64,000 nt of DNA from Arthrobacter sp. FW306-07-I (GCF_021800405.1 NZ_CP084550.1:2418001-2482000); one strand, 5' to 3'. Shown: positions 44,833 to 54,327, counted from the first letter of the stretch. Program-made: numbers and translations. The notes: generated by a model not told the origin, from the letters alone.

Positions 44833-45387
44833 ATGCCTACACTTGTTCACGAGTTTTCCTGGCCTGACCGGGTCGTTATCGGCACCGTCGGTGTTCCGGG
44901 GGCGCGTACGTTCTACCTGCAAGTACGGACAGGCAGGCAAATTGTAACCATCGGTCTGGAAAAGCAGCAGGCAGCTCTGCTCGCAGAGAAGATAGACGAA
45001 ATTCTCGACCAGCTCAACACCCTTGAGGGCAATCCCTTCAGCGTCCCCACGGGTACTCCTATCGAGTTGGTCGATAACGACCCGCTTGAGGTCGTTGAAG
45101 AGCAATTCCGAACCGGCGCCATGAGCCTGGGTTGGGACCCGACGACGGCGCAGGTGGTCATAGAGGCTTACCCCATCAGCGATGTCGATGGTGATGGTGA
45201 TGACGAATCTTTTGACCAGGACGACGCTGAGGTACCCGAAATGGTGTTGGTGAGAATGCCGGTGGGCACCGCTCGCGCATTCACCAAGCGCACGCGTGAG
45301 GTGGTGGGCGCCGGCCGTCCACTATGCCCGCTCTGCGGGTACCCCATGGACACCGAGGGTCACGTCTGCTCCCCTCCCGAAAACTGA
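44833..45387 (+). CDS. DUF3090 family protein
   Basis: A 184-residue protein with the DUF3090 start (VHEFSWPDRVVIGTVGVPGARTF, first 20 residues conserved) and a C-terminal zinc-ribbon-like C-x2-C...C pattern (PLCPLCGYPMDTEGHVC). In most actinobacteria it is clustered with a histidine-phosphatase-like gene and an SCO1521-like gene; neither neighbour is present here. Function unknown. Confidence 0.88.
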   Translation: MPTLVHEFSWPDRVVIGTVGVPGARTFYLQVRTGRQIVTIGLEKQQAALLAEKIDEILDQLNTLEGNPFSVPTGTPIELVDNDPLEVVEEQFRTGAMSLGWDPTTAQVVIEAYPISDVDGDGDDESFDQDDAEVPEMVLVRMPVGTARAFTKRTREVVGAGRPLCPLCGYPMDTEGHVCSPPEN

Positions 45388-45437
45388 TAGGGCGCATCGG
45401 CCGACCGCCGGCGCAGCGCCTTGAACGCAGTCATCGC

Positions 45438-45980
45438 CTAAGAGGGCGTCAATACGACGCGCTGAAGATTCTGGAGAGTGGCCGGTCCGGCTGCGATGTC
45501 AATAACGCCAGCGTCTGAGTTCAGGCTAATGACGTGAAAGTCCAACGGCACTTCCTGCTTGGCATCCTGGCGGTTGGCCTTCCGTGGTGGGAACTCCGTG
45601 GCCCTAAGCCCCGTAAGCGCCTTGCTGCGGCCACTGGCTATCAGTTCGCCGTGGACGGTCGGCTGGAAATCGATCCGTCCCGGGCCTGGGCTGGCGACGC
45701 CCATCTGCCATGTGCTGCTGAGCGAGCCCGGCGATGAGTCGGGGAAGCGCAGGAAGATGACAAATTTGCCGGGCTCATCCGGCTTGGCCGCGTCCGTCGG
45801 GAACCGCGTCGTCATAAAGAACACGCCGCCGCCGATCATCAGCGCATAGAAGGCGGCATTGGCGACCGCGTCTTCGAGAGTGCCCCCAAGGATGAGACCA
45901 GCCGCCAGGATGGCGGCGCAGGCCACAACGCCCACCAAAACTGCACGGAGCGCGGGATGCATTTCGCCCCACTTCCTCAT
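45438..45980 (-). CDS. Membrane protein, unknown
   Basis: A 180-residue protein with two N-terminal membrane helices (about 10-55) and a beta-rich domain (about 70-180). No family can be assigned with confidence. The ATG at 45980 has AGGATGG upstream; an ATG six codons later is possible. It is convergent with DUF3090 and divergent from the AAA+ gene. Confidence 0.65.
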   Translation of the reverse strand: MRKWGEMHPALRAVLVGVVACAAILAAGLILGGTLEDAVANAAFYALMIGGGVFFMTTRFPTDAAKPDEPGKFVIFLRFPDSSPGSLSSTWQMGVASPGPGRIDFQPTVHGELIASGRSKALTGLRATEFPPRKANRQDAKQEVPLDFHVISLNSDAGVIDIAAGPATLQNLQRVVLTPS

Positions 45981-46079
45981 GGCGCCATCCTAGGGCCGGA
46001 CCCTTTCCCCCGCTACGGCCCGTCGTTTGGGAGCAGGACGAAAACGTTCGTGGCCGGAATCGGGTACTACAGTGGAGGC

Positions 46080-47114
46080 ATGGCTGCCAGTCGGAAACCG
46101 CTCGACGAGCTGCGCGAAACCATCGGCCACCTGGCCGATCAGCTCAAGCTGCCCGGTTCGGAGCGCGTCGACGACCTCGTTGGCGATCTCGTTGGTCCCA
46201 GGCCCGGGCCGGCCCGGCCGCTGTCCGAGGTGCAGGCCGAGCTCGACGCGCTGGTCGGGCTGGAGACGGTCAAAGAACAGGTGCGGGCACTCGTCGCACT
46301 GCTCCAGGTCCAGGCCCGCCGCAAGGCCCACGGCCTACCGGAGGTGGCCACATCACAGCACCTGGTGTTCCTGGGAAACCCAGGCACGGGCAAGACCACT
46401 GTGGCGCGGCTTCTGGCGGAGATGTACCGCGCGGTAGGGCTGCTGCAGAAAGGCCACCTGGTGGAGGTGGACCGTTCCGGCCTGGTGGGGCAGTACGTCG
46501 GACAGACCGCCATCAAGACGGACCGGGTCATCCGCCGTGCCCTGGACGGCGTCCTGTTCATCGACGAGGCCTACGCCTTGGCTCCGGAGGACGGCCGGAT
46601 GGACTTCGGCCCCGAGGCGATCGAGGTCCTGCTGAAGCGGATGGAGGACCACCGGCATCGCCTGGTGGTGATCGTGGCCGGATACCCGCGGCTGATGGAA
46701 TCCTTCCTGCTCTCGAACCCCGGGCTGCGCTCCCGGTTCGCCCGCGAGATCACATTCCACGACTACTCCGTCGACGCACTCCAGACGATCTTCCGCCAGA
46801 TGCTGGCCCAGCACGAGTACAGGCTGGAGCCGGGTGCGGACCAGATGCTGCGCCGCATCCTCGCCGGGCTCCACGCGGGTGAGGACTCCGGCAATGCACG
46901 GTTCGCCCGCACGCTGTTCGAGCAGGCGCTGAACCGCCAGGCGCTGCGGCTGTCGCTTGACGAGGAACAAAGTCTCGACGCACTCGATCGTGAGGCAGTT
47001 ATGACGCTCACCGCGGACGACATCGTTGAGGCCGCACTGGCCCTGGGTGAAGAACCGGAACCCGAACCGATACCGGAGCCGGAGCAGCCACGCTGGTGGC
47101 GCTGGCTGGTCTGA
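46080..47114 (+). CDS. AAA+ ATPase of the CbxX/CfxQ (EccA-like) group
   Basis: A 344-residue AAA+ ATPase. Walker A is GNPGTGKTT (about 99-107), Walker B is [11 protein letters not shown], and the arginine region is [13 protein letters not shown]. The helical N-terminus and acidic Pro-rich C-terminus ([11 protein letters not shown]) lie outside. CbxX/CfxQ members include rubisco activases and EccA of type VII secretion; no type VII genes or rubisco are in the window. The ATG at 46080 is chosen because it opens a normal N-terminus. Confidence 0.85.
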   Translation: MAASRKPLDELRETIGHLADQLKLPGSERVDDLVGDLVGPRPGPARPLSEVQAELDALVGLETVKEQVRALVALLQVQARRKAHGLPEVATSQHLVFLGNPGTGKTTVARLLAEMYRAVGLLQKGHLVEVDRSGLVGQYVGQTAIKTDRVIRRALDGVLFIDEAYALAPEDGRMDFGPEAIEVLLKRMEDHRHRLVVIVAGYPRLMESFLLSNPGLRSRFAREITFHDYSVDALQTIFRQMLAQHEYRLEPGADQMLRRILAGLHAGEDSGNARFARTLFEQALNRQALRLSLDEEQSLDALDREAVMTLTADDIVEAALALGEEPEPEPIPEPEQPRWWRWLV

Positions 47115-47145
47115 CGGAATTTGCCGCGCCGCCCTGGACCACGTC

Positions 47146-47874
47146 CTAGTAGTCGATGGCTTTCCGGTCCATGGACTTCAGCGCCGCAAGCCGTGCCTCC
47201 ACTTCGGTCTGCTCGCCGAGGTCTTCCAGGGAGGCGAACTGGGCGTCCAGTGATGAGGCGGCGAGTTCCTGCTGGCCGCGGACGGTGGCTTCCTGGCGCC
47301 GGACCTTGTCCTCGTAACGGCCGATCGCCGAAGTTGGGTCCCCGCCGTCCAGGGCCTTGAGCGCCTCGTGCACTTGGGACTGGGTGGCCGCGACCCGGGC
47401 GCGGTTCGCCAGCTCGTTGCGCTTAGCGGTCAGCTCCCCGAGCTTGCCCCTCATCATGTCCAGGCCGTTCTTCAGCTGGTCGACCACCCGGTTCTGCGCG
47501 GCCAGAGCAGGTGCCTGGGCCTTCGCGGTGGATTCGGCAGTCAGCTGCCGGCCGATGGCGACCTTGGCGAGGGCATCGAACTTGTCCGCGTCAACACTGT
47601 TCCCCGCGGCGCGGAACTCATCGGCCTTCCGGGAGGCTGCGATGGCCTTCTTGCCCCACGTGTTGGCGTCGTCCACTGCCCGCTTGTAGTCGTCTTCGGC
47701 CATGCGAAGGTTGCCGATCGTCTGGGCCACTGCGGACTCGGCTTCGCGGATGTTTTCCGAGTAGTCGCGGACCATCTGGTCCAGCATCTTCTGCGGGTCT
47801 TCGGCGGAATCGAGGAGGGCGTTCAGGTTGGCCTTGGCGAGCTGGGCGACACGGGAGAAAATACTCTGCTTCAC
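47146..47874 (-). CDS. PspA/IM30 family membrane-stress protein
   Basis: A 242-residue coiled-coil protein. It starts with an amphipathic helix (MKQSIFSRVAQLAKANLNAL) and shows the AEDPQKMLDQMVRDY signature of PspA/IM30. It assembles on the inner face of the membrane and preserves integrity under stress. The 306-bp stretch upstream (47875-48180) holds its promoter and no gene that I can see. Confidence 0.92.
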   Translation of the reverse strand: MKQSIFSRVAQLAKANLNALLDSAEDPQKMLDQMVRDYSENIREAESAVAQTIGNLRMAEDDYKRAVDDANTWGKKAIAASRKADEFRAAGNSVDADKFDALAKVAIGRQLTAESTAKAQAPALAAQNRVVDQLKNGLDMMRGKLGELTAKRNELANRARVAATQSQVHEALKALDGGDPTSAIGRYEDKVRRQEATVRGQQELAASSLDAQFASLEDLGEQTEVEARLAALKSMDRKAIDY

Positions 47875-48180
47875 TGCGGTCTTTCTATCGTTGGTGGAAT
47901 TGGCATCCTATCCGACGGCCAGCAATCTGGGACCCAGCGGTAGTGACGTGGCCACTCTTGAGCAAACCTTGTGCCCATCGTGGGCTGCCGTTTAGGAACG
48001 GGTCCTATCTTTGAGGGCAAGATCCTGTCGCTGGGGCAGGTTCTACACATGGGGACAGGGCCGGCGGCCGCAGCATCCCGAGACCGGATGCAGCCCCCCA
48101 AACCGCCGCCGGCCCTTAAACCCGGGTCACCCAGACTGCCCCCGCACGCGGCGATGGTTCCGCTCAGCGTGGCGTGCGCG

Positions 48181-49221
48181 TCAACGGGATGCTACGAATC
48201 CACGGCGGTCGTCCATGCTGGGGAGCTCTTCTTGGGGAAAGAGCCCGGCCAGGATCCGATCCGATTCCGCCTGTGCCGCGACGTCGAAGGCTCCGCCCGT
48301 GACGAGTAACTCGTCAGCTCCGGAGGTCGCGAGCAGGTGCTGGACTTGGGTCCGTACCTCGGAGGCCGTGCCGTAGAGCGATGTGGACAGGCTTCTTTCG
48401 ACCGCTTCCTTTTCGCGGACAGTCAGCCCGGCCCACTCGGTGGGACCCACGGGCGCCAGGGCAGCGAATTCACCGGTGGTCCTGGAACGGGCCAGCGCGA
48501 TGGCTTCGGGCAAAAGCAGTTCCCTTGCCGCTTGGTGAGTCGCGGCCGCCGCTACGTTCGCGGAAACCATGATGTAGGGCCGCTGGAACCAGCGTGATGG
48601 ACGGAACTGTGAGCGATACCTGTCCAGCGCCGGGAGTCTGCCGTTCTGGTCTGTCCGGAACACGGCTGGCCCGCCCAGCACTACAGCCAGGCCGGCACGG
48701 GCTGCAATTTCGATTCCCGAACCCGTGGCCAGCACGAATACCGGTGTAGCCGAGTCGTTCCGCGGCCGGGCTGTGATGGATGCGGTTCCGGACAGGTAGG
48801 CAAGCAGTTCGGCCAGCTGGTCTTCAAACCGCTCAGCCTCCTGTTTCCCGGCGCGAAGCGCATCCCGGACTGCCGGGGTGAAACCGACAGACCGGCCGAC
48901 GCCCAAGTCGATCCGCGCGGGATGAAGAGCCTCCAGCGTGGCCGCCTGCTCGGCCACCACGAATGGCTGGTGGTTGGGAAGCATGACGCCTCCTGAACCG
49001 ACCCGGATGGAGTGCGTCCGGGCAGCAACGGCGGCCATCAGCACGGCGGGTACGGAACCGGCAATGCCCGGCACCGCATGGTGCTCTGCGACCCAGAAGC
49101 GGTGGTAACCCCATTCCTCGGCCCGCTGGGCCCGTTCCAGCACCCGGTTCAGGGCGTCGGCAGCAGGAAACCCCTCCCGGGCGTTGGCACGGTCGAGCAT
49201 GGAAATCCGGGGAAGGGTCAT
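48181..49221 (-). CDS. LLM-class flavin-dependent oxidoreductase
   Basis: A 346-residue TIM-barrel enzyme of the bacterial luciferase-like group. YHRFWVAEHHAVPGIAGS, IRVGSGGVMLPNHQPF and RIDLGVGRS are typical of the MsnO8-type subfamily. It uses FMNH2 or F420; the substrate is unknown. It is divergent from the 13E12-type HNH gene. Confidence 0.9.
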   Translation of the reverse strand: MTLPRISMLDRANAREGFPAADALNRVLERAQRAEEWGYHRFWVAEHHAVPGIAGSVPAVLMAAVAARTHSIRVGSGGVMLPNHQPFVVAEQAATLEALHPARIDLGVGRSVGFTPAVRDALRAGKQEAERFEDQLAELLAYLSGTASITARPRNDSATPVFVLATGSGIEIAARAGLAVVLGGPAVFRTDQNGRLPALDRYRSQFRPSRWFQRPYIMVSANVAAAATHQAARELLLPEAIALARSRTTGEFAALAPVGPTEWAGLTVREKEAVERSLSTSLYGTASEVRTQVQHLLATSGADELLVTGGAFDVAAQAESDRILAGLFPQEELPSMDDRRGFVASR

Positions 49222-49316
49222 ACTGCTGGAACCACTCCGGGCGAGGAAGAATTCCTCTCCCGGCTACGGATTCCGGGTCCGCCGGATGTAGTTGCACGTC
49301 CTTAAGACCTGCCCAC

Positions 49317-50873
49317 GTGAATGTCAGACCCTCCCTCAATAATGAGTACATGGCAAGCGAAGCAGTGGAGAAGGCGTTTGGGGCGATGGACGACGCCATT
49401 GCCATCATCCGCGCTGCAGTGGCTGGGCCACATTTTGGGCCGGCGTCGGGCACTGACCCCCTGGCTTCTGTCGCTGACGGGTGCCTGGACATCCTTGCCT
49501 TGAGCGCACGGGTTGAGGCTCGCATCGCGGCCTTGAAGGCCGAGGCAACGGCTACGTATGCGGAATCGGCGCGATCCGCGGCCCCCTTGGACGTGCCGGT
49601 CCAGGCCCAGGAGATGGCCATAGCCGCTGAGGTGGGCTGCGTACTGGCCATCGGCGATCGGGCCGCAGCCACGCTTCTTGAGCAATCCCACGCTTTGACT
49701 ACGTTCCTACCCCTTACCCTGGCGGCACTTCAGGAGGGAACAGTTTCGTGGCAACACGCCAAGGTGATCGTCGATGAGACCGCCACCCTTGACCGCGACG
49801 CAGCGGGTGCACTTGAAGCCCAATTCCTCGATGCCGGCGCGCTCAACCCTGTCCGCGGCTGCCCGGCCGGCGAGATGCCGGCCTTTAGGTTCCGGCGGAA
49901 GGCCCGGACGTGGCGGGAACGGCACCACCCTGACAGCATCGAAAAACGCCATGCGAAGGGTGCGCAGGACAGATGCCTGGAATACACCCCCGAACAGGAC
50001 GGGATGGCCCGCGTGTCCGCCTACCTGCCAGCGGACCAGGCAGCCGCGATCTGGAACCGCATCACCGCGATCGCGCGGGGCCTCCAAGGACCCCACGAGG
50101 ACCGAACGCTCACCCAGTTGCGGGTAGATATTCTCGCAACGGCAGCCCTCCGCAGCGAAGTCGGCTGCACCCGCTGCAGCAGCGGCAGTACCGGCAGCAG
50201 CGCAGCAGCCGACGGTCCAGCCGATATCCCCACGCCCCGCGCCGAGGTTCTGGTCAGCGTACCTGTGTTCTCCCTGCTCGGACTGACGGAGGAGCCAGCA
50301 ATGCTGGACGGGTTCGGCCCCATACCCGCCTCCATGGCACGCAACCTGGTGGCCAATGGAGCGGATTCGTTCCATCGCGTGCTCGTGGACCCTCGCGATG
50401 GGGCACCTTTGGAAATCGGTCGCACCAGCTACCGGCTCACAAAGGCTATGCGGAACTGGCTGCGGATGCGCGACGGCAAATGCCCATTTCCCGGATGCAG
50501 CAACCACTCCTTGGACAACGAAGCCGACCACCTCCTGGCCTGGCACCACGGCGGAACCACCGGGATCGCCAACCTGGGACAACCTTGTCCCCGGCACCAC
50601 AGACTCAAACACGCCAGCGGTTGGACACCGACGCCGGCAACGAAAAATGAGCCGCCCGGCTGGGTTTCACCTTCAGGGCGGAAGTACAAAAGCGAACACC
50701 AGGACTGGGAACCGCCACAATGGCCGTCTTCGCTCGCGCCAATAGCCGGGCAGTGGCAACCACAACGGCCCTGCACACCTATGCCCACCGCTCTGGGTGG
50801 GACCGTGGACTACCTTCGGATACCGCCTTCGGCGGGAGAAGAGTTTCTCCGCGCCTACCTCGATGCCAAGTAA
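49317..50873 (+). CDS. DUF222 / 13E12-repeat HNH endonuclease-like protein
   Basis: A 518-residue protein of the 13E12 group: a long helical DUF222 region (about 10-330) and a C-terminal HNH domain with CPFPGCSNHSLDNEADHL, HHGG and CPRHHRLKH. In mycobacteria the related REP13E12 elements are repeated and serve as attachment sites for the phiRv1 prophage. The start could be GTG 49317 or ATG 49350; neither has a strong ribosome binding site. A hairpin follows, then the first of the TTGGCG motifs. Confidence 0.85.
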   Translation: MNVRPSLNNEYMASEAVEKAFGAMDDAIAIIRAAVAGPHFGPASGTDPLASVADGCLDILALSARVEARIAALKAEATATYAESARSAAPLDVPVQAQEMAIAAEVGCVLAIGDRAAATLLEQSHALTTFLPLTLAALQEGTVSWQHAKVIVDETATLDRDAAGALEAQFLDAGALNPVRGCPAGEMPAFRFRRKARTWRERHHPDSIEKRHAKGAQDRCLEYTPEQDGMARVSAYLPADQAAAIWNRITAIARGLQGPHEDRTLTQLRVDILATAALRSEVGCTRCSSGSTGSSAAADGPADIPTPRAEVLVSVPVFSLLGLTEEPAMLDGFGPIPASMARNLVANGADSFHRVLVDPRDGAPLEIGRTSYRLTKAMRNWLRMRDGKCPFPGCSNHSLDNEADHLLAWHHGGTTGIANLGQPCPRHHRLKHASGWTPTPATKNEPPGWVSPSGRKYKSEHQDWEPPQWPSSLAPIAGQWQPQRPCTPMPTALGGTVDYLRIPPSAGEEFLRAYLDAK

Positions 50874-50892
50874 GCTGCCAGGAAAGCCGAAA

Positions 50893-50921
50893 GGACTCCG
50901 CACGACGTGTGCGGAGTCCTC
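50893..50921 (+). terminator. 12-bp hairpin after the HNH gene
   Basis: AGGACTCCGCAC (50893-50904) and GTGCGGAGTCCT (50910-50921) are perfectly complementary with a 5-nt loop. It lies 20 nt after the stop codon, with CTTGG downstream. Confidence 0.7.
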
Positions 50922-50974
50922 TTGGTGGCATGACGGGAAGGTGCGTGGGCGGGCGTTGTGAGACCCAAGGTTAC

Positions 50975-51060
50975 TTGGCGAAAAGCGCCAGATGCGGACC
51001 ACCGCGATTCTCCTGTTTTGGCGGACTACTGCCCAGGTCGACCTACTGACCTATTTGGCG
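50975..51060 (+). repeat. Three TTGGCG motifs, left array
   Basis: TTGGCG occurs at 50975, 51018 and 51055. Contexts are CTTGGCGAAAAGCGCCAG, TTTTGGCGGACTACTG and CTATTTGGCGAAATCG. The first can fold on itself. Similar contexts recur on the opposite strand at 53947-53994. The rest of 50922-51407 holds no gene that I can support. Confidence 0.5.
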
Positions 51061-51407
51061 AAATCGATAGGCACCGTGAACTGTCACGCCACTAATAGTG
51101 CAGGGTACCGATCTTTGTAACCATCTCATGGGTGATGCAACCATGACGTGTACTTTAAAGGCGGCCTGGACCTGCACCCTATTTTGGACGTCCGGCGACG
51201 TCGCCCGCTCGGCGCTCCCTGCATCCTCTTGGCGCCGAGAACGAATCGAACTCCGGCTCTGCCATAGGCTGGGCTGGTTCTTCGGCCGTAGATCCTCGAC
51301 AGGGAGGACATTACCGTGGTCTGGCGGACAATGAGGGGTCTGTTTTCCACTGCATAGGAATCCTGCTCAGGGATGGAACGTGGCGGACTTTCCTGACCCA
51401 CTAACAG

Positions 51408-51444
51408 AAAGGTCCCGGTCCGTTGAGTCGGGTCGGGGCCTTTT
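51408..51444. terminator. Imperfect GC hairpin with flanking T and A runs
   Basis: AAAGGTCCCGG...CGGGGCCTTTT forms an imperfect stem with A-rich and T-rich edges, so it would work in both directions. It lies directly after the stop of the minus-strand proline-rich gene. Confidence 0.65.
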
Positions 51445-51455
51445 CGTGCGTCGGG

Positions 51456-52046
51456 TCAGGCGCCCCGCCTCTCCTTGGCCACGCTCATGCTGATGAGCAC
51501 TGTGGCCGGGGCTGCCAGTGACAAGAGCATCAGGGGTGCGATCACTCCGACAGTTGCGAACGAAAGGAGTGCAGCCAAGACGGCGACTCCGGAGCAGACA
51601 AGCGCGAAGATCTGAACGCCTTTGCTCCTTCGCAGTGCCAGCACCAGGATGCCGGCGGTGAGGGCCGTCAGGCCCAGGAGGAGCAGGCCGAAGCCGAAGC
51701 CTGCAACCGCGGTGACGAGCATCCAGGCGCCCATCACGATGGTCATGACGCCGGCGGCGGTGCGGATGCTGGACTTGGGCGGCAGCGGGGCTGTCCAGCC
51801 AGGCTGGGCCTGGTACGGGTACGGTGCATTCTGCGGGTACGTCTGGGCGTAGGCCGGCTGCCCATAACCCTGTGCTGGGTACGGCTGTGGCTGCACGTAA
51901 GACTGCGGTGGGCGCGGCTGCTGGCCGTACGGAGCCGGCGGTGCTTGATGGTACTGCGGCGGTTGGTTAGGTGGCTGGCCGGGCGCGGCGAACGGCTGGT
52001 TGCTGGGCTGCGGTTCCGGTGGCACCGGCGGGTCGTTCTCGGTCAT
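51456..52046 (-). CDS. Proline/glutamine-rich membrane protein
   Basis: A 196-residue protein. The first 90 residues are rich in Pro, Gln and Tyr with PQPYPAQGYGQP-type repeats, cytoplasmic and probably disordered. Three or four membrane helices follow (about 95-190), with a DUF4190-like arrangement. The N-terminal composition is shared with the TM2 protein at 53 kb. GGGGGATCAG precedes the start at 52046. Confidence 0.75.
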   Translation of the reverse strand: MTENDPPVPPEPQPSNQPFAAPGQPPNQPPQYHQAPPAPYGQQPRPPQSYVQPQPYPAQGYGQPAYAQTYPQNAPYPYQAQPGWTAPLPPKSSIRTAAGVMTIVMGAWMLVTAVAGFGFGLLLLGLTALTAGILVLALRRSKGVQIFALVCSGVAVLAALLSFATVGVIAPLMLLSLAAPATVLISMSVAKERRGA

Positions 52047-52108
52047 CTGATCCCCCAGGACGTGGTGATGTTGGGGACAGATTACATGTGCGCGGAGCTC
52101 ATCGAGAC

Positions 52109-52354
52109 TCAGATGGCCAAAGCTGATGCCATCTTGAGTTTCCCCAGAACCTCGAGCATCTCTCCGTGAACCCAGCCGTTGCTGGCCGCCAGATTGATTG
52201 TGTCCGTGCCTGCCCGGAAGTGGAGGTCCTGCCCCTTCCAGTCTGTGGTGATGCCGCCGGCTTCGGCGAGGACGAGCAGACCCGCGGCAACGTTCGGGGG
52301 TTCACCCCGGCTTCGAAGTCTCCTCCGGGTGCAGACAGGCGAAGATTCGGGCAC
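52109..52354 (-). pseudogene. Fragment of an inositol-monophosphatase-family gene
   Basis: This 81-codon frame contains NVAAGLLVLAEAGGITTDW, then GTDTINLAASNGWVHGEMLE, which match the C-terminal third of IMPase-family enzymes (motif WDxAAG, then EAGG and the last helix). The Trp-Asp that binds metal is replaced by Pro-Asn, and the N-terminal two thirds are missing: a terminator and an unrelated gene lie upstream. It is a remnant, probably left by rearrangement. Confidence 0.6.
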
Positions 52355-52357
52355 GGC

Positions 52358-52389
52358 AAAGGGCGGCCGGATGGTCCCGACCGCCCTTT
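52358..52389 (-). terminator. Hairpin after the PH-like gene
   Basis: AAAGGGCGG (52358-52366) pairs with CCGCCCTTT (52381-52389), ending in T residues on the minus strand. It lies 7 nt after the stop of the PH-like gene. Confidence 0.7.
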
Positions 52390-52395
52390 GTAGCG

Positions 52396-52767
52396 CTACT
52401 TGGTGTTGAGCACGTTCCAGAGGATCAGGTCGTGCGCGTGACGGGCCTTGTCGTCGCCCCGGAAGTCCGCTTCCTTCACGCTTCCCCCCGTGTCGATGCC
52501 GATGCTTGAGGTCGATGCGAACCGGCCCATCATCGACTTGTTGGAGAGCATGGAGACGGACCGGATGTTCTTGTAGGGCACGGAGACGATGGCAAGCTTG
52601 TTGCCGACGAAGCTCTTGTCCTGCAGGATGACCCGCATGTTGGTGATGCCGACGAAGCCGGTGCCGACTCCGATGCAGTCGTATACCGCGTACACGATCT
52701 CGCCCTGCAGCAGGCCGGCGTTGATCTGCGCCAGTTGCTCGGGCCTGTCATGGATGATTTCAGTCAA
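52396..52767 (-). CDS. PH-like (bPH) domain protein
   Basis: A 123-residue soluble protein with a bacterial PH-like fold: YAVYDCIGVGTGFVGITNMR, VILQDKSF, and VPYKNIRSVSMLSNK. Such domains occur in stress-related proteins of unknown mechanism. The TTG at 52767 is chosen over an upstream ATG because AAAGGGGA lies 7 nt before it and the upstream extension is Ser-rich without homology. The TM2 gene lies directly upstream (38 nt), so the two are probably one operon. Confidence 0.75.
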   Translation of the reverse strand: MTEIIHDRPEQLAQINAGLLQGEIVYAVYDCIGVGTGFVGITNMRVILQDKSFVGNKLAIVSVPYKNIRSVSMLSNKSMMGRFASTSSIGIDTGGSVKEADFRGDDKARHAHDLILWNVLNTK

Positions 52768-52804
52768 GATGTCGTCCCCTTTGAATCGTTGGTGGCTGGC
52801 AGAG

Positions 52805-53332
52805 TCAGTCGCGGAGCGGGACACCGTGTGCGTCTGTACGGAAGTACGCCGAACCGGCGATGATCATGATGCCTTCGATAAGGCCCCACAAACCGACAAC
52901 AAATCCAAGGCCGAACGTCACGAAGCCCAGCACGATCGTCAGGATGAGCTGGATGACGGCGATCTTGGTGTAGCCCAGGTAGAAGCGGTGGATGCCAAGT
53001 CCGCCCAGGAAAATCCCCAGCAGACCCGCGACGATCTTCGACTTCGGCTGCGGGTAGCTGAAGGCCGGGTTCGGCATCGGCGGCTGCCCCGGGTACTGCT
53101 GTGCCTGCGGCTGGGGCGCCGGCGGGTAGGCCTGGTGCTGCGGCTGGCCAGCATACGGCTGCTGCGGGGCCTGGTACTGCGGCTGACCCGCATACGGCTG
53201 TTGGGGGCCTGCCGGGTAGCCCTGCTGCGGCTGGGGAGCCGTCGGGGACTGTCCGCCCTGGTACGGCGCGGGGACTGGGGGCTCGGAGATCTCCCCAGGA
53301 GCAGAGCTGGGGTCGGAGTGAGGGTGGGTCAT
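52805..53332 (-). CDS. TM2-domain protein with Pro/Gln-rich repeats
   Basis: A 175-residue protein. The first 100 residues hold repeated PQQPYAGQPQYQA-type units (at least three). A TM2 domain follows (KSKIVAGLLGIFLGGLGIHR, then FYLG), with two membrane helices joined by a short turn. Function unknown. The ATG at 53332 (MTHPHSDPSS) has AAAGG 7 nt upstream. Confidence 0.85.
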   Translation of the reverse strand: MTHPHSDPSSAPGEISEPPVPAPYQGGQSPTAPQPQQGYPAGPQQPYAGQPQYQAPQQPYAGQPQHQAYPPAPQPQAQQYPGQPPMPNPAFSYPQPKSKIVAGLLGIFLGGLGIHRFYLGYTKIAVIQLILTIVLGFVTFGLGFVVGLWGLIEGIMIIAGSAYFRTDAHGVPLRD

Positions 53333-53817
53333 AATGTACCTTTCATTGAGGTGGTGATGCGCCACGGTGCCCGGGCGGCAGCACCGTCAACGACGGCTTC
53401 CCCCAAGGATCCACGTGCCGTCATTATTCTGACGGATTAAAGCTGATGTGGCGCCTATTCGCGCTATGTTTCCTAGCCGAACGCCCCGCGGGCATCCGGT
53501 TCTTTTCGGGATTGGGCGACGTGCACAATGGCTAAGGTCCACCACAGAACAAATGGCGTGCCACTCGATCCCAGCCTGACTCTCAGTTGACCATGAAGAG
53601 GCTCCGGCGCGCTGATCGTGCCGGGGACTCTTTATGGTCACGGCATCGGCGCTGACCGAGACCAGTTTCTTCGCTATCAGCTCCAGCATGCCGTCGCTCC
53701 AGTACGTCCAGTTGCCAACGGCGCAAACCGGATAACGCCTGGCGTTGTCTTCGGTTGTCTTCCCCGTTGCAATATAGACAACAGGGACTGCCGCTTTTGA
53801 TGGAGGAGGACATCCCC

Positions 53818-53852
53818 GGCCACCTCCTTGCAAGTCCTCCAAGGAGGTGGCC
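53818..53852. repeat. Perfect 13-bp inverted repeat
   Basis: GGCCACCTCCTTG (53818-53830) and CAAGGAGGTGGCC (53840-53852) flank a 9-nt loop. It sits in the gene-free 53366-54327 stretch. No promoter or gene explains it. Confidence 0.5.
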
Positions 53853-53884
53853 CCGCACTTCCGACAGGTAGGGCGTCTCACCCA

Positions 53885-53994
53885 TTTGGCCAACTGCATG
53901 AACAGTTGCCAAAGTTCTCTGGAAACCTCACACTGTCCTGTGCTACCGCCAACTAGGCCAGTTTTTCGCCAACGGTCCAGAACGAAATCGCCAA
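53885..53994 (-). repeat. TTGGCG motifs, right array (inverted relative to the left array)
   Basis: CGCCAA (TTGGCG on the minus strand) occurs at 53947, 53967 and 53989, after an imperfect palindrome TTTGGCCAACTG...CAGTTGCCAAA at 53885-53913. Contexts on the minus strand are CTAGTTGGCGATTTCG, CGTTGGCGAAAAACTGG and CTAGTTGGCGGTAGCA, each with a counterpart in the left array. Apart from this and the 13-bp repeat I see nothing supportable in 53366-54327. Confidence 0.5.
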
Positions 53995-54327
53995 CTAGCT
54001 TCCGAGCTCACAGGCGGGCGTATGTGAGATTTTGATCTAGTCGGAAGAACTTCCAACAACGAATCGGCGGAAATACGCGCGACACATCTCCGGCGGCCAG
54101 GGCGCAGTGGCAGGTCGAATTGGAAGTTTGTCGGTGCAGTTCTCGGAAGACCGCCTCGGGGACCGTCGACGTCGCATCCGAGAAGCCCCTCGAGCTCCAC
54201 GTTTTTACGAGGTTGCCTACCGGCATGGCGTCGATCAGACCAGCGGGACGGAGGTTTCCCTAAGTATCCTGGGAGGTCCGACGGTAGGCTGAGCTGACTG
54301 AACGGCAAGGGAGAGGTCGGGGACAAG

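Noticed and set aside
51126..51401. A 91-codon minus-strand frame
   Set aside because: No ribosome binding site, no recognised motif, Arg-rich; it lies in the gene-poor stretch and is probably chance.
53387..53899. A 170-codon minus-strand frame with a C-x2-C pair
   Set aside because: No start signal, Arg-rich low-similarity composition, and a 13-bp inverted repeat within it. I could not support a protein.
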